NCBI GenBank assembly: GCA_026214975.1
Contig: CM047809.1
Location: 23,481,460 to 23,545,459 of the forward strand
Reading direction: 5' to 3'
Length of the DNA stretch: 64,000 bases
Source of the DNA: Gentiana macrophylla
Lineage: Eukaryota > Streptophyta > Magnoliopsida > Gentianales > Gentianaceae
Both the position numbers and the translations under genes were made by a program. This document shows, in pieces, positions 24,951 through 36,488 of this stretch. Within the stretch, counting starts at the first letter, position 1; each line of letters opens with the position of its first letter. The notes under the pieces were generated by a model. The model was not told the DNA's origin. It made no database searches and saw nothing but the letters and a program-made list of their open reading frames with translations.

Positions 24951-25108
24951 CACATCACCGTGAATTTGGAGATGAGGAGATCTGAGCTCCTGAGGTTTCA
25001 TTCCTTGGAGCAGTCGAGCTCTGGACAGTCGTTGGAAGAGCTCTGGTCGACATTACTGAAGCTTCAAAGATCTGTTGTAAAATACTTACTGGTGGAGGTC
25101 CGACAACC

Positions 25109-25311
25109 GCTCTGATTCCAAGATAACAGATTTAGAGGAAACAATCTATCTTTTTCATTAATTGTACCACAATGTCAATTACCATATTTATACTCAAATC
25201 TAGGCTATAACAGCAGGTCCCACAAGATGGACATAGTCCAACACACACAATCAAAGATATCACAAATCATTGACAAAACTACCCTAAGCAATTAATACTA
25301 ATTATTCAACA
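25109..25311 (-). repeat. copia A 5' LTR with primer site
   Basis: The minus strand shows TGGAATCAGAGC (25109-25120), one base off the usual Met-tRNA site. The LTR runs from 25121 to TATTCAACA at 25311. It matches 8285-8459 over most of its length, including TTTATACTCAAATCTAGGCT. Confidence 0.8.
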
Positions 25312-25565
25312 TGAGGAAAATATGGGTGTCCACGACTTGGTACATTCGATAAGAATAAAGAAATTTTACATCCAAAGTTTTCATAATGTATATGCTCAAC
25401 ATCATATAAATCATCGCATATTTTTTATTTATAAAAAAATTGAAGCAGGAAAAAAAACAACACGTAACCACAAAATGATATTATTGATATATTTTGCGTG
25501 TTGACACTATGTAGATATTTTGGTGTAAAGTGAAAGCCTTTCATTATTCAAGAAATCATAGTTTC

Positions 25566-25890
25566 AGGTCACTGTACATCTCCGTACGTATTTAATGTCA
25601 GGTCGGATCAGACTTGACATTTTTTTATGGTTGTCCGTGCAAATTTGCACGGGCTCAACACAGGCTCGTGGGAAATTTGAACGAGGTGCATACATTTTGC
25701 ACATGGCTTGAGCATGCATTTGCATGGCAAGTGAACAAAAAAAGGAATGGGCTGTATACAATTTGCACCGTATGTGCTGGTGTTGAGCCGTGCATATTTG
25801 TATGGGCTCGCTTCGAATTGCATGGGAAACCTTAAAAAAAAGTCAGATCTGACCCGACCTGACATGAAATACAGGGGTGTACAGTGACCT
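25566..25890. mobile_element. foldback/MITE with ~55-bp terminal inverted repeats
   Basis: The ends AGGTCACTGTACA... and its complement ...TGTACAGTGACCT form inverted repeats of about 55 bp with few mismatches (both contain AATGTCAGGTCGG or its near match). The inner arms are also roughly complementary (GCACGGGCTCAACAC against GTGTTGAGCCGTGC), so the 325-bp unit can fold almost end to end. No clear target duplication was found, so the superfamily is open; long inverted repeats would fit a Mutator-like MITE. It lies 254 bp right of copia A. Confidence 0.75.
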
Positions 25891-26014
25891 CATTGTATAA
25901 TTTCTCTCATTATTCCACCAATAACTTGAGGGAAGATCCTCTGTAGTGCCCCTTCCACAACAAGGGTGCTGTGACTATGGGAGGAGGGGTAAAGTGAGAA
26001 TTTCTAGTCAAAAC

Positions 26015-26374
26015 TGTTAGGAAAAACAAACCAAGTAATAATCCTTAACGACGTTGACACAAAATAAATAACGGAAGAAAAAAAAGGCAAAACACCAAAT
26101 TTATACGGTTCGGTCAATGTGATCTACGCCCACGAATAAAGAAAATATATTACTATAGTGGAAAAAAATACAAAACATCAAACTCTATTAAAGTTTAAAG
26201 ACAAAAGCCAAAATAGCTAAGACAATTGATAATTTATTATCATTGGTACATCTTAATAAAACACCCAAAGGTTATTTAAATATACTTACTAAGTCGCCTA
26301 AGTGTTTCTTGCTACCGATGAGGGAATCACATTAACAATTGGCCCACATGCAAGGCCCACTTGCATAAAAATTC
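26015..26374 (-). repeat. copia D 3' LTR
   Basis: Bounded on the plus strand by TGTTAGGAAAAAC at 26015 and, near 26374, by TTCTCCACCTTAGG, the complement of a polypurine tract. A TATA-like CGTATAAATTTGG (minus strand, about 26097-26109) supports orientation. The right edge is approximate. Confidence 0.65.
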
Positions 26375-26474
26375 TCCACCTTAGGACAATTTTAATTTCC
26401 ATATCCAGAAATAGTAGTACTACTCTTTCTCCACAGACTCTCATGTCATCATACCACGCCAATCAAGTCCAAGC

Positions 26475-27072
26475 ATTACATGAACTTTGGAATTGGAAGA
26501 GGCTTCATAAACATATCTGCATGACTGTCTTTGGTATTGATTTTCTGAACAGAGACCTTATTCTTGGCAATCATTTCTCGAATAAAGTGATATATAACAT
26601 CAACATGCTTAGTCCTATCATTATACATATGGCCATGTGACAAGTCTATTGCACTCTGACTGTCACAATGGATGGTAATATCATCTCGGTAAGCTAAGCT
26701 CACAGAACCTGATCCTTAGCCAAACATATTACACTCAAACTGTCACAATATATCTTTGCTTTGTCCCGGTGTAGCCCCAAATCACTGACTAGTCCCTTCA
26801 ACCAAATACCCTTATTGATTTCGTCAATAAGAGCCATGTATTCTGCATTAGTTGTTGATAAAGCCAGTGTGTCCTGAAAAGTTGCTTTCCAGCTGAAAAC
26901 TGAATTCCCCAATATGAAATCATAACCAGTCGTTGATTTTCTACTGTCCACATAACTCGGATAACCAGCATCACAAAACTCTGTTACCAGACCTTGAGTA
27001 TCACCTCCATAAATTAGATCAACATCAGTTGTACCCTTAAGGTGCGTGATCATTTTTTCACAGCTTTCCAGT
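26475..27072 (-). pseudogene. copia D RNase H
   Basis: Two open pieces carry the copia RNase H. The first has HLKGTTDVDLIYGG, EFCDAGYPSYVDSRKSTTGY and ALSTTNAEYMAL (26700-27053); the second has the C-terminal CDSQSAIDLS, RTKHVDVIYHFIRE and HADMFMKPLP (26476-26703). RNase H removes the RNA strand during reverse transcription. A small duplication separates the pieces: the CDS..S motif and following residues appear in both. The upstream edge is gypsy E at 27073. Confidence 0.85.
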
Positions 27073-27077
27073 GTTCG

Positions 27078-28671
27078 TGTCTCGGATTTTATCTAATGAA
27101 AAATAAACAAGTAATAAAAATAAATCCGGTTTACCGCAAGTGCAGGAATCGTAGTATAGAGGTTAATACCGGAGTCGAGTCCTGAGGGAATCGAGGTTGT
27201 TTACCTAGTTTTTATCTAACAAACCTAAGGATGTCACAACTACTATTATTAAGAATTATAAGAAAATAAAGACGATTAACACGTAACAAAATAAAAACGA
27301 AAATAACAAAAGTAAACTGGACAGAAGATTAGAAATCTAAAGCCAGGAAGCGAGATTACAAACCAAATTATCTAAAATAATCTATTCTAGACTTAAACAT
27401 GCAAAGTAAAAGTTCTAACTTAGCTAAGCAATTCAAGTTCATGCGATTTAATTTAATCAATAATTTAACGACGAACAAGCAATTGATCCACCAATTCTAT
27501 AACATTCAATTCCTTCTCTAGATTATCTAGTGATTTTTAATACAAGTTGTGATTCACCTAACAAAGGTATGAGCTCCTAATCTCTTAGAAAAGTTCGTCT
27601 ATAAATCTTTTATCTTTCGATCCTAAAGATTAACGCTTTTATATCCAAGGTGTGAAATTTCTCAATTTCTAATCTGAAATTCGACCTAAAAACTCTCGTT
27701 GATTAGATTAAAGATCTAATCTTTATTCTGGTGATCTAGGGTTTAATAACGATTTTCATCAAACATTAAACATCAAGCATGCAAGGTATCTATCGATTAA
27801 ATTGCATAACAACAAGTAAAACATAATAAAGATACAACTTTTAATAAAAACTCACAAGATAATCCAACGAGAAATCAAATTGTTGATAGAATGGCTTCAC
27901 AACGCTTGTTCCAAAAGCTTTTAGCCTCTAAGCATCGCTTGAATACTTGGAATAGCTTCTATGAAGTACATAAAATAAAGGATTCTCTCTAGGAATTTAA
28001 AAGCATAAAATTTATCTAAGAAACGTGCAAACCACAGAAAAAACGCCCCTTAGGGTTTACGTGGCCTCCTAGAGGTAATTGTCTCTCTTTTGGGTTGAAA
28101 CGCGCTATAAATAGGTTTTTAAGTCGGTTTAGCTGAGGCGGCGGACTGGACGCTCGTCTAGGGTGCATAAAATCTTCGAGTCGGGCCGAGTCATATCAGA
28201 CGCCCGTCCTATGTAATTTTGGACGCTCGTTCAGTAAAAATCTCAATACTCTGAATCCACTATTTCTTCCTGGACGCCCGTTCAGTTATTCAAACGCCCG
28301 TCCATCTGGACGGAGTATCGAACGCTCATCTGGATCAACTTCATTCCAAATTCAAGTTGAATCTTCAATCCAATCTCATCTTTGTCTCCTTCCTTCTATT
28401 CAAATCCAAATAAGATGTCATTTTAGCTCCTTCCATGACATGTAAATGTACCTTCAAGATGATAAAAACGAGCAAAGTGTAAAACCGTATATATAGATAG
28501 AAAATTGCCAATAAAACCACGTAATTAACTAGAGTTTGCTCCTAAACAATTTTCAACTTCATTTGCTTAATAAATCAAATAACCACTTAACTTTTTATGC
28601 AAAACATTAGGATATAGAGGAAAATTGTTACGAAATAGAACAATATAAATCATAGAAAATCACCCTAAACA
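27078..28671 (-). repeat. gypsy E 3' LTR
   Basis: On the minus strand it begins TGTTTAGGGTGATTTTC at 28671 and ends AAAATCCGAGACA at 27078. It is colinear with 36489-38102, with a few differences per 100 bases by eye. A dyad cluster at 28148-28330 includes ACGCTCGT at 28150-28157 and several ACGCCCGT. Confidence 0.92.
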
Positions 28672-30129
28672 ACTCCCCCACACATAGCTTTTGCTCGTCC
28701 CGAGCGAAACAAAACAAGATCAGGGCTCGGAAAAAGATAGACATTTCAGCAAGAATAAATCATATCTAATAAATTAGAGGTTCACCCCTATGTGTGTGCA
28801 AAGCCACAACAAACTTCCACTAAGTCCACACTTGAAACTTTCCAAGCAACTAGCAAATACTCCATTTAAACTAGAAATAAATGATACTTATCTGTCGGTT
28901 TATACTGGGGATAAGGTAGGCGATAACTAAGTCTTACATCAATTCATACCAATACCTTTCGTTAGTTGATTTAATTAACATTCACATTTATACGCACATC
29001 AGAATGAGCTATTGCCCGTCATAGTAGAATATGACATTCGAGATATGCCCTACCTTACTCAAATCATAAGGCAGCTTCTTCTGACTGTCGTGAGCTTTTG
29101 GTCATCATAGTGGTATAGGACATTCGAGATATGACCTACCTCACTCAAATCATCGACCAGCTTCCGACACACCCAATTTTTTCATTATTTTAACAACAAC
29201 TTTTTAAAGCACAATAGTCACGTTTCACTTATCACATTCAAACCTAAGATATTCACAGTATGTCATACTCCGGCTCTAAACACAAACTATTATAATTCTC
29301 AAGATACGTACATTAGCACTAAGCACAAGATACTTATAAGTTAATCAAAAATTACTAATCCAAATGGGCATAGCTTTATATTTTAGCTCATCATTTAATA
29401 TGGCTCGTGAAATGTATGTCGGGTGAAACATCTAACCTACTAAACATACAATATACAGCATAAATGTCTATAAAAACCGAACAAAAATATGCATTCGCTG
29501 AAACGGGACAAAACAAAAATTTGAAAAATTTAGCTCTTTTCAGCATAGAATAACAATATAAGCAAAAAGATACACATAACCATTCCCCTCCCGCACACTT
29601 AAACGACAACATGTCCTCAGGTTGTGCAGAATTAAAAAGAAACAAAGTACTTAGCTGATTTGAATAGATACTTGAACCGTTGGTCAGGCAGGAGCATGAA
29701 GAAACCAACGTTCGTAAACTCAAGGATTATTCGTTTCAGCACGATTCCAATACTAGCTCGACAAAACAGCTAAAAATATGCCTGCACTACTCGATAAACA
29801 CGGGAAAATCTCGGGGAAAAACGGGGATTATATCACATCGCAGAATAAAAATAAAGATAAAGATAAGGTGAAATCGAATCAAACTACAATGTAGGCACGA
29901 CAAGGAATAATAGAAACCATAGGAATGTCAACGATACGCTACCCTAATTAGACTTAAACTAAACAAATAAATCAAAGAAAAGAGTAAAACAAAAGTAACT
30001 AATACAAATAAGGATATCTAGGATGCCTCCTAGTGGCGCTTTTGGTTTGTGTCGTTAGCTCGACAATCTCTCAATTTAGCCTGGATCAGGCCATTTAACC
30101 TTTCTTCCAGCCAATACATCGTGTAAGCT
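28672..30129 (-). other. gypsy E 3' non-coding interior with two hairpin-purine modules
   Basis: The terminal module (28675-28709) has arms TTTCGCTCG and CGAGCAAAA around GGA, then GCTATGTGTGGGGG at the LTR. The upstream module (29583-29627) has arms ACAACCTG and CATGTTGT around AGGA with one mismatch, then TTTAAGTGTGCGGG. Between them, two direct repeats (about 29015-29074 and 29099-29158) share GAGTRAGGTAGG and ATGTCCTAT-like blocks and recur in gypsy G. The open frame at 29391-29723 is judged non-coding (see rejected items). Confidence 0.7.
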
Positions 30130-31504
30130 CTAATCAGTAGTGTGGCTGAAAAAACAGCATCTAACACATGGGGTTAAGCTTTTGATAGCTTTCCAAACAC
30201 TTCTAATGCTCCCCATTGTAGACTTCTTCTTCTTCAGACGTCTCTTAAGCTGTTGCTCCCTTTTAAATTCTTCCATATCCCAACAACCAGCCATGACTTC
30301 CTCTAATGGACCACTGACATCATTCTCAGAAAACAAGTCGGGTGAAAATTCGTCAAACTTATTGACTTCAGGTATACCACACCCGAGGATGTCGAGGAAA
30401 TGAACAATCAAAGGTTTTCCTTTGGTTTGACCAATATAGTGCTTGCACCTTTGACCATTTACTCTAAATGGCTGGTCACCATGACCTCTTAGTTCTAAAA
30501 CACCTCCGGGAATGATTTGCGAGAATTTCAAAGGGCCGGACTAACGTGTCCTCAACTTCCCGTGACACGGATGTAACTGGAATTGTACAATAAAACTTGC
30601 TCCCAACTTGAAATTCTCGCTTGATTTTAGCATCATGAAGGAGTTTCATTCTCGCCCTTGCTAATCCTGGCACTCTCATAGGCCTGGAGTCTAAACTCAT
30701 CTAACTCATGCAATCACGCAATCGGTGTTCACCACATGATTGGGTATCGAAGTTTAAGAACTTAGTGGCCCAATACGCTCTATGCTCCAACTCAACTGGC
30801 AGGTGGCATGGTTTTCCATATACCATTTGATAGGGTGATGTACCCATGGGGGTTTTGTAGGCAGTTCGATAAGCCCATAGTACATCATCCAACTTAAGAC
30901 TCCAATCATTTCTGTGACTGTTTACTACTTTCTCCAGGATCTTCTTCAAGCTCTGATTGCATCGTTCAACCTGAACACTAGTCATAGGGTGATATGGTGT
31001 GCCGATTTTATGCCGAACACCATATTTCTCAAGTACTTTCTCTAATGGCCGGTTGCAGAAGTGCGTTCCCTCATCGGTTATCAAGGCACGTGGGCACCCA
31101 AATCTCACGAAAATATTTTTCTTTAGAAAGCGCATGACCGTTTTTGTGGTCATTGGGAGAAGTGGCTTGAGCCTCCACCCATTTCGATACATAATCGACA
31201 CAGACTAAGATGTATTTATTTCCACAGGAAGATGGGAACGGGCCCATAAAATCAATTCCCCATACATCGAAGACTTCATATTCTAGAATGGGTTTCAACG
31301 GCATGTCAAAACGCCTTGTTAAAGCTCCGGTTTGTTGGCACCTATCTCAAGCTTTGCAGAAAGCTTCTGAATCCTTGAAGATCGTGGGCCAATAGAAACC
31401 AGACTGAAAGATCTTGGCAACGGTTTTCCAGGGACCAAAGTGGCCACCAGTAGGGCCACTGTGGCACTGTTCAATAATATCACGTTGCTCTGATTCGGGA
31501 ACAC
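30130..31504 (-). pseudogene. gypsy E integrase
   Basis: The zinc-binding part (HSGPTGGHFG ... FCKA, then DRCQQ after a stop, about 31310-31450) precedes the catalytic core. The first Asp is in WGIDFMGPF (about 31245-31270), the second in ITDEGTHF (about 31065-31085), and the Glu follows after 35 residues in VQVERCNQ, the D-D-35-E spacing of retroviral integrases. [22 protein letters not shown] follows. The C-terminal GGVLELRG...FRVNGQRCKHY is at about 30430-30520. At least four frame breaks or stops interrupt it. Confidence 0.88.
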
Positions 31505-33432
31505 ACCTTCTCAACAATCCATCTTTACAGATTTTAAAGAGGTAAGGTTCATCCCACACAAAGGTTTTCAAGTCAGAGAAGAATTTCTTCTTCTCCTGAT
31601 ATGAAAATTCCGGATTTAGATATTGGGAATGCAGGTAGTTGACGATGGAAGAATACCACGGAACATCTGGGGCGCAATCGTCTATATGCATAACATTTTC
31701 AAGAGGAAAGTAAAGGTCTATATCGCTAGGCTCTTGCTCTTCCTCATTTAACATCCTTGAAACATGATCAGCTACTACGTTTTCACTGCCCTTTTTGTCC
31801 TTAATCTGAACGTCAAACTCTTGCAGGATAAGTATCCAACATAGTAAGCGCGGTTTAGCATCTTTCTTTGTCATTAGATATCGCAGCAAGCGTGATCACC
31901 CACACAAGAATCGCAGCACTCCAAGGGTAACTCTTTAAATTTGTCCATAGCGAAGACTACGCCAATAATTCCTTTTCGGTTGTGGTATAGTTTACTTGAG
32001 TAGGGTTTAGTGTGTGGATGGGCGAAGATATGGGCTGGAACTTTCCTTTATTCGTTGTCCTAAGATCGCACTAACAGTAGTTGGATGCATCACACATAAG
32101 CTCGAAGGGTAGATTCCAGTCAGGAGAGATAAGAATCGGTGCAGAAATCAACTGACTTTTAAGCTCCTCAAACGCTTGCTTGCTACTATCATCAAAATTA
32201 AAAACAACATCTTCTTTGAGTAGGGTAGATAGGGGCTTGGCTATCTTGGAAAAGTCTTTAATGAATCTCCTGTAAAAACCGACGTGTCCAAGAAAACCTC
32301 TCACTTCGCGCACATTTCTAGGCAAACTCATCTTTTCTATAGCCTCCACTTTTGCCCTATCTACTTCCATACCTTTGGCGGAGATCTTGTGGCCAAGAAC
32401 TATTCCTTCATCTACCATAAAATGGCACTTTTCCCAGTTTAGGACTAAGTTCTTTTCACACAAAGGATAAAACCTGATCAAGATTATCAAGACAATCATC
32501 GAAGGATTGACCAAAGACTGAGAAATCATCCATGAATATCTCCATACACTTTTCAACCAACCCATCAAAGATTGCTAGCATACATCTTTGGAATGTAGCT
32601 GGGGCATTGCAGAGACCGAATGGCATTCGCCTATAAGCGAATGTACCATAAGGGCAGGTAAAAGTTGTCTTTTCTTGGTCGACTGGGTCTATGGGTATCT
32701 GGAAATATCCCGAATAACCATCAAGAAAACAGTAGAATGCATGTCCTGCCAGACGCTCAAGCATCTGATCAATGAAAGGGAGGGGGAAATGATCTTTTTC
32801 GTGACTTCATTGAGTTTTCTGTAGTCGATACAGACTCTATAACCCGTTACGAGCCTCAATGCTATTTCTTCACCCTTTTCATTCTTCTCGATAGTAATTC
32901 CTCCTTTCTTAGGAACTACTTGAGTAGGGGACACCCATTCACTGTCAGCAATTGTATAAATAATACCCATGTCCAAAAGCTTGATAATCTCCTTCTTAAC
33001 TACTTCTTGCATGTGAGGGTTGAGCCTCCTCTGGGGCTGCCTAATACACTTGGCACCCTCTTCAGTTTTAATCTTGTGCATGCACAAGTCAGGAGATATT
33101 CCTCTGATGTCTCCCACTTTCCAACCAAAAGCTTTCTCATTCTTTCTCAAAATGTTTAACAGTTTCATCTCTTCCAACCGGGATAGCTTGGCAGAACTTA
33201 TCAACGGAAGCTTGTCACCTTCTCTCAAGAAAACATATTTCAGATGCTTAGGCAACGGCTTCAGTACCAGATCTGCAGGGGGTTCTTCTAAACTTGACTT
33301 AAGATCTCCACTTTTCAACTCAACATCACTGAGTTTACTTAGTGGTCCTACTGCCAAAGCTTCTCCTTTCAACGAAACTTTATTAAACTCAGCTTCTAAT
33401 TGTTCTAGATTCACCCAACCACGATTATTCAA
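31505..33432 (-). pseudogene. gypsy E reverse transcriptase and RNase H
   Basis: Starting leftwards from 33432, an RT leader leads to VSPTQVVPKKGG and CIDYRKLNEVTKK (about 32820-32950). After a frame break come FLDGYSGYFQIPI, TFAYRRMPFGLCNAPATFQ and the active site FMDD at 32525-32536. GFYRRFIKDFSKIAKPLS and WNLPFELMCDASNY (start of RNase H, near 32075-32130) follow after another break. RNase H is partly lost between 31890 and 32070 and resumes with FDVQIKDKKGSENVVADHVSR (31770-31830). Confidence 0.9.
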
Positions 33433-33595
33433 ATTCTCAACAATCGCTCATATTCGGGCCTCAATGACCATGACTTGCTTTTCCATGTAATCATTAAAGT
33501 CATCCGACATATCCTCAATGGAGAAGCCGGTTGGATAACTCCGAGGGTCTCGAATAGCTTTGGAGACACCTGTAGCTCACCTCCCGATCACCGAC

Positions 33596-34312
33596 TCAGA
33601 TAGTCACTCGCCCACCTTCACAGTCAATGAGGGCTCTTGCTGTAGAAAGAAAAGGTCTTCCAAGTATCAAGGGGACATTCTCATCCTTTTCTATGTCTAG
33701 GACGTACCAGTCAACCGGAAAAGTAAATCTATCAAGTTGAACTAATACGTCCTTTAGTATCCCTACAGCTTTCTTGGAAGATCTATCAGTGAATTGTAGG
33801 TTTATGGTCGTGGGTTCTAAAAGATCATTCAATCCAAGTTGTTTACATACAGACAATGGCATCTGACTTATGGATGCACCCTGGTCACATAAGGAGTTTG
33901 GGAAGACTAGGCCTCCCATCAGTAGTGTGAGCACAAATTTCCCAGGGTCACCCCTCTTGATTGGTAGATCTTGGTAACTTATCACAGAACAATCCTCACC
34001 AACCAACCGATCCATGTCTTCTAACTTCTTCTTAGAAGAAACAACATCCTTGATGAACTTAGTGTACTTAGGCATCTCAACCAAAACATCAGATAATGGA
34101 AGATTAACCTGAGTATTTTTCAGCAGATTAAGCACTTTTTCATATTTCTTGTCTTCATGCAAGGAGATGTTGCTTTTTCGAGGTGGAAATGGTAGTTTCT
34201 TTAAATCACTCTCAGAAAAGACTTTCTTCGAGGATGAGCGACGGACTTTATCTTTCAAATCTTTCCACCTCACCACTTTCTCACTTCTTTTACGGTCCAA
34301 GGGATCCGCCAC
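33596..34312 (-). pseudogene. gypsy E aspartic protease region
   Basis: A 238-codon open frame. The first half is basic and charged and links gag to the protease. The protease core has FPNSLCDQGASISQMPLSVC, with the catalytic Asp in D-Q-G-A, then LQFTDRSSKKAVGIL and VPLILGRPFLSTARALID. It corresponds to the protease at 14299-14622 but is clearly diverged. RT lies about 160 bases further on in a different frame, so the polyprotein is broken. Confidence 0.88.
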
Positions 34313-34424
34313 CGACTCTCACTTGATTTTTCATTTCTCAGGATCACCACTGAGTACTCTCTGCTAGTAAAAGGAGAACATGGGTGCTCGATTTCCCCTC
34401 CTGCCTCAACACGGGCAGGAGGGG

Positions 34425-35998
34425 TCAGTGGTTTCCCTGGTTCGGGGAACCACTAAGTTGAGTACCAGATCTGAGATTCATGGCACTGGCCTCTTCTTTA
34501 CCATAGGGAATTGAAAGAACTAGGTCAGTGCACTGGCTATGATTCAAATCAGTCTGAGCTACCTGACCACCCTTAGGATTCTTCTCCGTAAAGCTGGGCA
34601 ACTGCCCTGAGGGTCTGGAAGCTAGTTGGCCAGCCATTTGCCCGATCTGCCTCTCAAGACTCTTTATTATGCTCTGAAGGGATTGGATATTATTATTCTG
34701 CTCCTCCAGTTTAGATTCAAGATCATTAGAGTGAGAGGGGTCTTGAGAGTTCTGAAAGTTCTGCGGGAAGGATTGGCTGGAACGGTTCTGAAACGCAGGA
34801 TTTGAATTGTTTGGCCAATTTTGATTGAACCTCTGATTCGTATTGGAAAAATTCATGTTCAGGTTCTGATTGAAGCTTGGGTTCGATTGAAATTCGATCT
34901 GGTTAAAATTAATTTTGATTGAGATTTTGATTTCGATGGAAACCTGGTTTCAAGATTGCTTTGGCCGAGAACTCGATTGTTGAATCTCGATTTTCTTTGG
35001 CCACTAAACGCATTGACTTCAAATGCTCGTCCAACCATAGGACAAAAACGAGCAGTGTTCCCCACATTATCACATGCCTGGCATGTGATCAATTGTACTT
35101 GCCCTCGATTTCGGGACAAAGCATTGACTTGATAGGTCGAAGGAAATAAATTGACACCGCCAACCATATGGCCGGTTTGACAACAATTTTCACAATCTGT
35201 AACTTGAGAGTTCCGAGGAAATGATAGATTTCGATTCGTTGGATTTGGAGACATTGAAAGAGAAGCCACCGCTTTGCAAAGATGGCAACTGATTTTGCAT
35301 ATTTACCTCCTCGATCCTAGGAGGGGGAGGAGGTGCCTGAATAGCATGAGAGGAGGGGGCATAATTATATTTGGCAATATCCTTGAATAATGCCCACCCT
35401 TCTGCAGGTGTTTTCCTCAGGAATGCCCCACCAGAAGAACTATTGACCATACCCTTAGTGAGCTCGGTCAATCCACTGAAAAATGTGTTGACTTGCCTCT
35501 GCAAGTCCAAACCATAGTGAGGGCATTTATGAAGAAGAGCTTTGAATCTCTTCCATGCATCAAAGAACGATTTGTTTTCCTTTTGATAAAAAGTTAAAAT
35601 TTCACTTAAGCTTTAATCAATCGCTTTTGGATGGTGGGAAATATTGACTCAGAACTCTTTCTCGAGTTCGGCCCATGTGGTAATTGACTCGGCAGCAGAG
35701 AGTTGTACCACTCTTTCACCTCCCTTTCAAAGAAAACGGAAATAGCTTCAATTTTATTGCATCCTCATTTACCCTTTGTATGCGAGTTGTACCACATATT
35801 TCCAAAAATGTGTACATGAGTGTGAGGATTCTCAGATTGGAAACCATGAAAGATTGAGGCGTGTTGCATCATCTGAATAAGACCGGGTTTGAGTTCAAAA
35901 TTTGGTGCATTAATGGCGGGTAAAACAATTGCCGGGTTGACCTTGACTTCACCAGGCATGGCGTGAGTCACCAACGACGTCATCGTCTGCTGAGCCAT
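34425..35998 (-). pseudogene. gypsy E gag, multiple frame breaks
   Basis: The likely start MAQQTMTSLVTHAMPGEV (35998) and following AINAPNFELKPGLIQMMQ and FHGFQSENPH align with the gag at 16294-16989. The middle (35510-35765) is shifted but still reads as gag. After PAEGWALFKDIAKYNY comes an Asn/Gln/Ser-rich tail (34425-34856) with IIKSLERQIGQMAGQLASR, a short coiled coil before the protease. A CCQTGH / CQACDNVGNTARFC pair near 35080-35210 looks like two zinc knuckles, the first incomplete. Confidence 0.82.
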
Positions 35999-36488
35999 AA
36001 TGACGATTTCTTCGATTTCTATTGCTAGATTTCGTTAGAGATCTTGATCGGTCGTACTCTCTTCGTCAGGAAGAACCGCATGACGGACTCTTCGCCTATT
36101 CGGTCTGACTATGGTTCATTCGAGGTCAGGGGTGTAAAGCAGTGGCCCCTTTTGACTTCGAGTTTGAATAAACCGAAACCAAAATCGAGTTGTTTAAACT
36201 AACAACTAAAAGCTAAAAACTAAGAAAAGAAAATAAAAATACGAGGTCAGACGGGCGTCCAATTAATCCGGACGGGCGTCTGCCTGAAGAACTAGACGGC
36301 CGTTTGGGGCAAGCCAGACGCTCGTCTAGTTTCCTCCAAACGGTGCAGAGTTGGTTCTTTTTAGATGGACGGGCGTCCACTTACTCCGGACGCCCGTTTG
36401 GAAACCAACACAGAAAAACAGAAACAGAAAATAAACTTAGTAAAAACTAGACAACCGTACCGAGTCCCCGGCAACGGCGGCAAAAACT
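35999..36488 (-). other. gypsy E leader with primer site and ACGNNCGT dyads
   Basis: The primer site (minus strand GCCGCCGTTGCCGGGGACTC, about 36457-36476) has one change from the usual GGCGCC. Between it and gag, 36250-36410 holds about six dyads of the type GACGGGCGTCC, GACGCTCGTCT or GGACGCCCGTTTGG. No open frame crosses the leader. Confidence 0.75.

Larger units (their letters stand above)
8285..25311 (-). mobile_element. copia A, full-length but split by nested insertions
   Basis: Two similar LTRs (8285-8459 and 25121-25311) bracket gag-protease at 23620-24939 and reverse transcriptase/RNase H at 8460-11383, all leftward. The outer flanks TCAGG (8280-8284) and TGAGG (25312-25316) look like a target duplication with one mismatch. 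Two later events split it: a 660-bp solo LTR at 8625-9284 and a gypsy mosaic at 11405-23619. Copia DNA between the protease and the C-terminal part of integrase is missing, so the gypsy insertion was followed by a deletion at its left edge. Frames are heavily damaged. Confidence 0.85.

Noticed and set aside
25564..25865. Overlapping Cys-rich frames on both strands at the foldback
   Set aside because: The inverted repeat produces mirror-image frames; the segment is explained as a MITE.
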